This document shows, in pieces, positions 60,981 to 64,000 of a stretch of 64,000 nt of DNA. A model generated the notes under the pieces. It worked only from the letters and a program-made list of their open reading frames with translations, was not told the DNA's origin and made no database searches. Origin of the DNA: Synanceia verrucosa (Eukaryota > Chordata > Actinopteri > Perciformes > Synanceiidae); the NCBI GenBank assembly GCA_029721515.1, contig CM056563.1:11796954-11860953 (forward strand), read 5' to 3'. The position numbers and the translations under genes were made by a program. Numbering within the stretch: the stretch's first letter is position 1; each line of letters opens with the position of its first letter.

Positions 60981-63900
60981 AGATAATTGCCTTATAAGGC
61001 AGTAGGCTGTTATGGACGTGACGTCTCATTCCCAGCAGCGTGCTGGCAGATGATACGGTAAAGCCCACATTTCAAATCCATCTGAAGAAAGCTGGCTCTC
61101 ACAGGCTTTGGTTTGATAGCTCCAGCTGTCTCGTTTAGGACTGCATGTGTGTACAATAATGTGTGTGTGTGCGCTTGGAGGGGGTTGGTGTATGTGTGAG
61201 TGTGTGTTTTCGAGGTGTACCATGTTATTGACTCCTGAATTACTTCTCTACAGGAGGATGTTGTAGGAATTGTGAGTGTGGTGTGTGTGACAAATGCTGA
61301 GTCAGGTGGGTGATTTGCAGTGTAAGCATTGCAGTGCAGGTGGAGGTGGAGGTGAGCCTCACACACAGAGGCACACCATGTGTATTTTTCCTCCTGCTTT
61401 TGTGTGGGTTTTTTGTCGCGCTCATTACATTTCTCTTCCATGTCCTCAGATACTGTCAGTCTCTCCCTTCCTCCCCGTCTTGTTGCATTTGTTGCATCCC
61501 TCTCCGTCTTTTTCCCCTCTCCATCACCATCCCTCGCTGTTTCCCTGCATCTCAGTGTTTCCCCTCCCCCAACCAGACAGTCAGAGAGGTGTGTGTGTGT
61601 GTGTTCCCAGCTGGGGGCAGCAGTAGGGAGGGATGTTCTTTGGGGAAATGGAGGACGGTATGCAGTCTGCTCCTCTTGGAAAACCATCAGTGTATCATCT
61701 CTCCTTCTCTCTTTCCTTTGTCAGCCATGAATTTCTCCTTCTTCCATCCTTTTTTTAGAACATATGTCTGTTATTTATTGGTCTGCTAAAGAAATATTTC
61801 ACCCCCCTCTCTCTACCTTTCTTCCCTGCTCTCTTCTGATTTGACAGGGTTTTTCCACCACTGCTGGTGCCCTCTCACCATGTGCTGCTGTCCCCCACAG
61901 AGAGGCTTTTCTCTTGTCACTACACACTCCTCACAGGTTATCCTCTCACTACCAATCCGGCCCTCCATTTATCTTTTTTTTTTTTTATTCTCGCTCTTTT
62001 AGAAGCGCTGCAAGCTCCTTTCAATTATCTTGCCCCGTCTTCCCTGCCAGTCGCTGGGAGACTGCTTTTCTGTGCAAATATTTGTGTTTCATGAATATGC
62101 CATCATTAAGCGGCCTGCATAGGTGTGGGAGCAGCACCGACGAAATGTTAATTGTGGCTCAGCGAGGCCCTTTCGTGCATTCCTCCCCTCGCAGGAATCT
62201 GGCAGGAGCTCAGACGGCGAACAGACGTCTGGGTCAGGGCAGGCTGAGGCAGAGAGAGTGAGAGGGGAAGGGAAGGAGAGGAGGGGAAGGGAAGAGTGTG
62301 AATCGGGGAAATAACAGTAAACTAGTTAAAGACAGACATAAATGTGAAGAAAATTACTTCTAAAACCTCATTTGCAGCCTGGAGTGGAGCATCCAGTCTA
62401 ATCCTCCAGACCCTCCACTTTGGGAAGATCTGCTTTGTTCCTCTTGAGCACACTTCCCCACCTACTGAAGGAAATTTAAAGAAATCCTTTAACCTCTAAC
62501 CTCTCTTTATAAATTACTGCAATATTTCCAAGTTACTTAAAAAACCCAACCACTTCCTCTTATCCCCGCTGCTTTAGATGTTGCCTTTTGCCTGTTGTTT
62601 TACCTGCTTTTAATTACAGTGTGGCTCTATCCTCCCATTTCCTTTTTGAGATTTGCATGTAATGAAACATGTGTTATTTATAAAATGCATTGTGATTATT
62701 GTTAGTATTATTAAGGCCAGAAAAATCAAGAGTGCGTATGCCTGAGGGAGTTCAGTCGTCAATTGGATGAGGACCAAGAGGTCAGCGCGAAAAGAGGGAT
62801 TAGAGTCCGTTTCAGTGTGGAGCTGGTATCTGTTGTGAGATCGCCTTAATATAGTGAACAGCAACCGCTTTGTTTTAGGCAAGGAATGCAGCCGGTTCAG
62901 CTAAATTAGAGGCAGCCATTTCCCTTGGCATGAGGGCTTGGCTAAGTTGGCAGAGCTCCTCCATTTGGGGAGAACATGGACACATTGGGGGTGAAGTAAA
63001 GCAGTAATGAGGCAACCAAAAAAACCAACAAAATGACCAGGCGTTTGGTTAGAATGATAACCTGTGTGGTTCTTCGTGACGCCAGAGCAAAGTCGGTGGT
63101 TTAAAGGGTGATAGTCACGCGACCCTGTGGTGGAAAGATCACAATAATGACCATTTAAAATAGTGTATGCCAATTAACAGACTTGCCTTCCGATGCTGGA
63201 CAGAAAGACGTTATTCTGTGCTTCTTGTTTCTCTTCTCTGTCACTTGTGTAGCTTTAAGATGGGAGTGTGAGAATATGTGTGAAATTGCTGCTGCAGACA
63301 CACAGACAGGGTGTAGTCACAGGGACGATGCGATTGTACTTAGTCACGCTGGGCCACATGACGGCTGCTGCTGCAGAATGAGGCCGTGCTGTGAGCGCAT
63401 TGTGTCCTCATCGCTATCATCTCATGACGAGAGTGTGTTTTCATGCATTAAACAGAGATGGAGATATGTTTGTCTGTGTGTAAAAATCGTCTTTTCCTGC
63501 TGGCAGTGCAGGTCTAGGTGCCTCCTCTTTCTCATTTCCTTCATTTGATCCTTTTTTGCTTCAACCTGAAAACATCCGCCTCTCTTTCTCATCTCTGGTT
63601 TTTTAGTTTCTTTCTACAGGTGAATTCTCCTGCGCCCTCCCTCCTTTGTCTCTCGTCTGCCACCCCCCCTCCCCCCTCTCCCTGCCTGCTGCTTTTCCAG
63701 AGAAGTCAACCTGTTATCAGCAGGGTCTATGAATAGCACAGGGTTGGAGCTGCGACCCACTCACCCCCCAACATAGCTCCTGTCTTATGCATTGCTCCTG
63801 CATGCCGAATCCTCATTTCTACGCTTACTTGGCTATAGTTCTGCCACAAGACACCTTGTTTCCCAAAAAATGCTGTGCAATACCAGAATATTTTAGAGCT

Positions 63901-64000
63901 TTACACATCCTATAATGCATTTTATGAAGCACCAAATGTGCAAATTAAAGGCACGCTATCACAGCTCTCAAATAAAGTCTGAGTTCATTAACAGCAGAGG
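60112..64000. other. Gene-free region at the window end
   Basis: The region holds a GA run at 60931-60972, pyrimidine-rich stretches at 61440-61600 and 63510-63690, and a purine-rich patch at 62240-62310. No exon, RNA gene or mobile element can be supported. Reading frames here follow base composition. Confidence 0.55.
60931..60972. repeat. (GA)n microsatellite
   Basis: A GA run of about 42 bp followed by GCGAGCGAG. Confidence 0.95.

Noticed and set aside
61010..61790. Long frames on both strands near 61 kb, including one of 225 codons
   Set aside because: They follow CA/GT and pyrimidine-rich composition; no domain or splice signals and conflicting strands.
1..64000. CRISPR arrays, bacterial operons or phage-like systems
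   Set aside because: No regularly spaced direct repeats or bacterial gene structure; the DNA is vertebrate.

Overview
The window is vertebrate nuclear DNA from a teleost fish. Genes are split into many short exons with GT-AG introns, coding density is low, and the repeats are families common in teleosts: Tc1/mariner with long inverted repeats, tRNA-derived SINEs ending in a CCAT/GGAT tail, and small hAT-type elements with 8-bp target duplications. I cannot name the species. No bacterial, CRISPR or phage-like system is present.

The layout is four genes, all on the + strand. (1) 464-2964: the last five coding exons of an IRE1-type ER stress sensor (ern1), ending in an unusually long Pro/Ser/Thr-rich tail. 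(2) about 5.4-18.9 kb: a complete SAMD9/SAMD9L-type antiviral gene. One giant exon carries nearly all the protein. The true ATG sits 2 kb upstream in a small exon, and an ISRE-like element lies just upstream of a candidate first exon at 5.4 kb. (3) about 19.8-29.3 kb: gaa, lysosomal acid alpha-glucosidase, complete in 19 coding exons (931 codons by my splice model). (4) about 30.0-48.6 kb: tbc1d16, a Rab GTPase-activating protein, complete in 12 coding exons (751 codons). The last 15 kb (48.6-64 kb) holds no gene I can support. It has microsatellites, a hAT-type element, a LINE-like repeat and some GC-richer blocks that could be regulatory.

The four genes do not form a pathway. ern1 acts at the ER, samd9l in the cytosol against viruses, gaa in the lysosome and tbc1d16 on endosomal Rabs. 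gaa and tbc1d16 are near neighbours in mammals too. samd9l appears to be a foreign member of this neighbourhood, inserted between ern1 and gaa.

The points most worth checking are: the hidden start exon and ISRE of the SAMD9L gene; overlapping and upstream uORFs in the samd9l and tbc1d16 leaders; a pair of inverted DNA-transposon copies whose terminal repeats carry a CRE palindrome; a 43-bp, severely 5'-truncated SINE insertion with an intact target duplication in gaa; and a tight cluster of TAATCC-type homeodomain sites in the downstream desert. I see no wholly new biological system.
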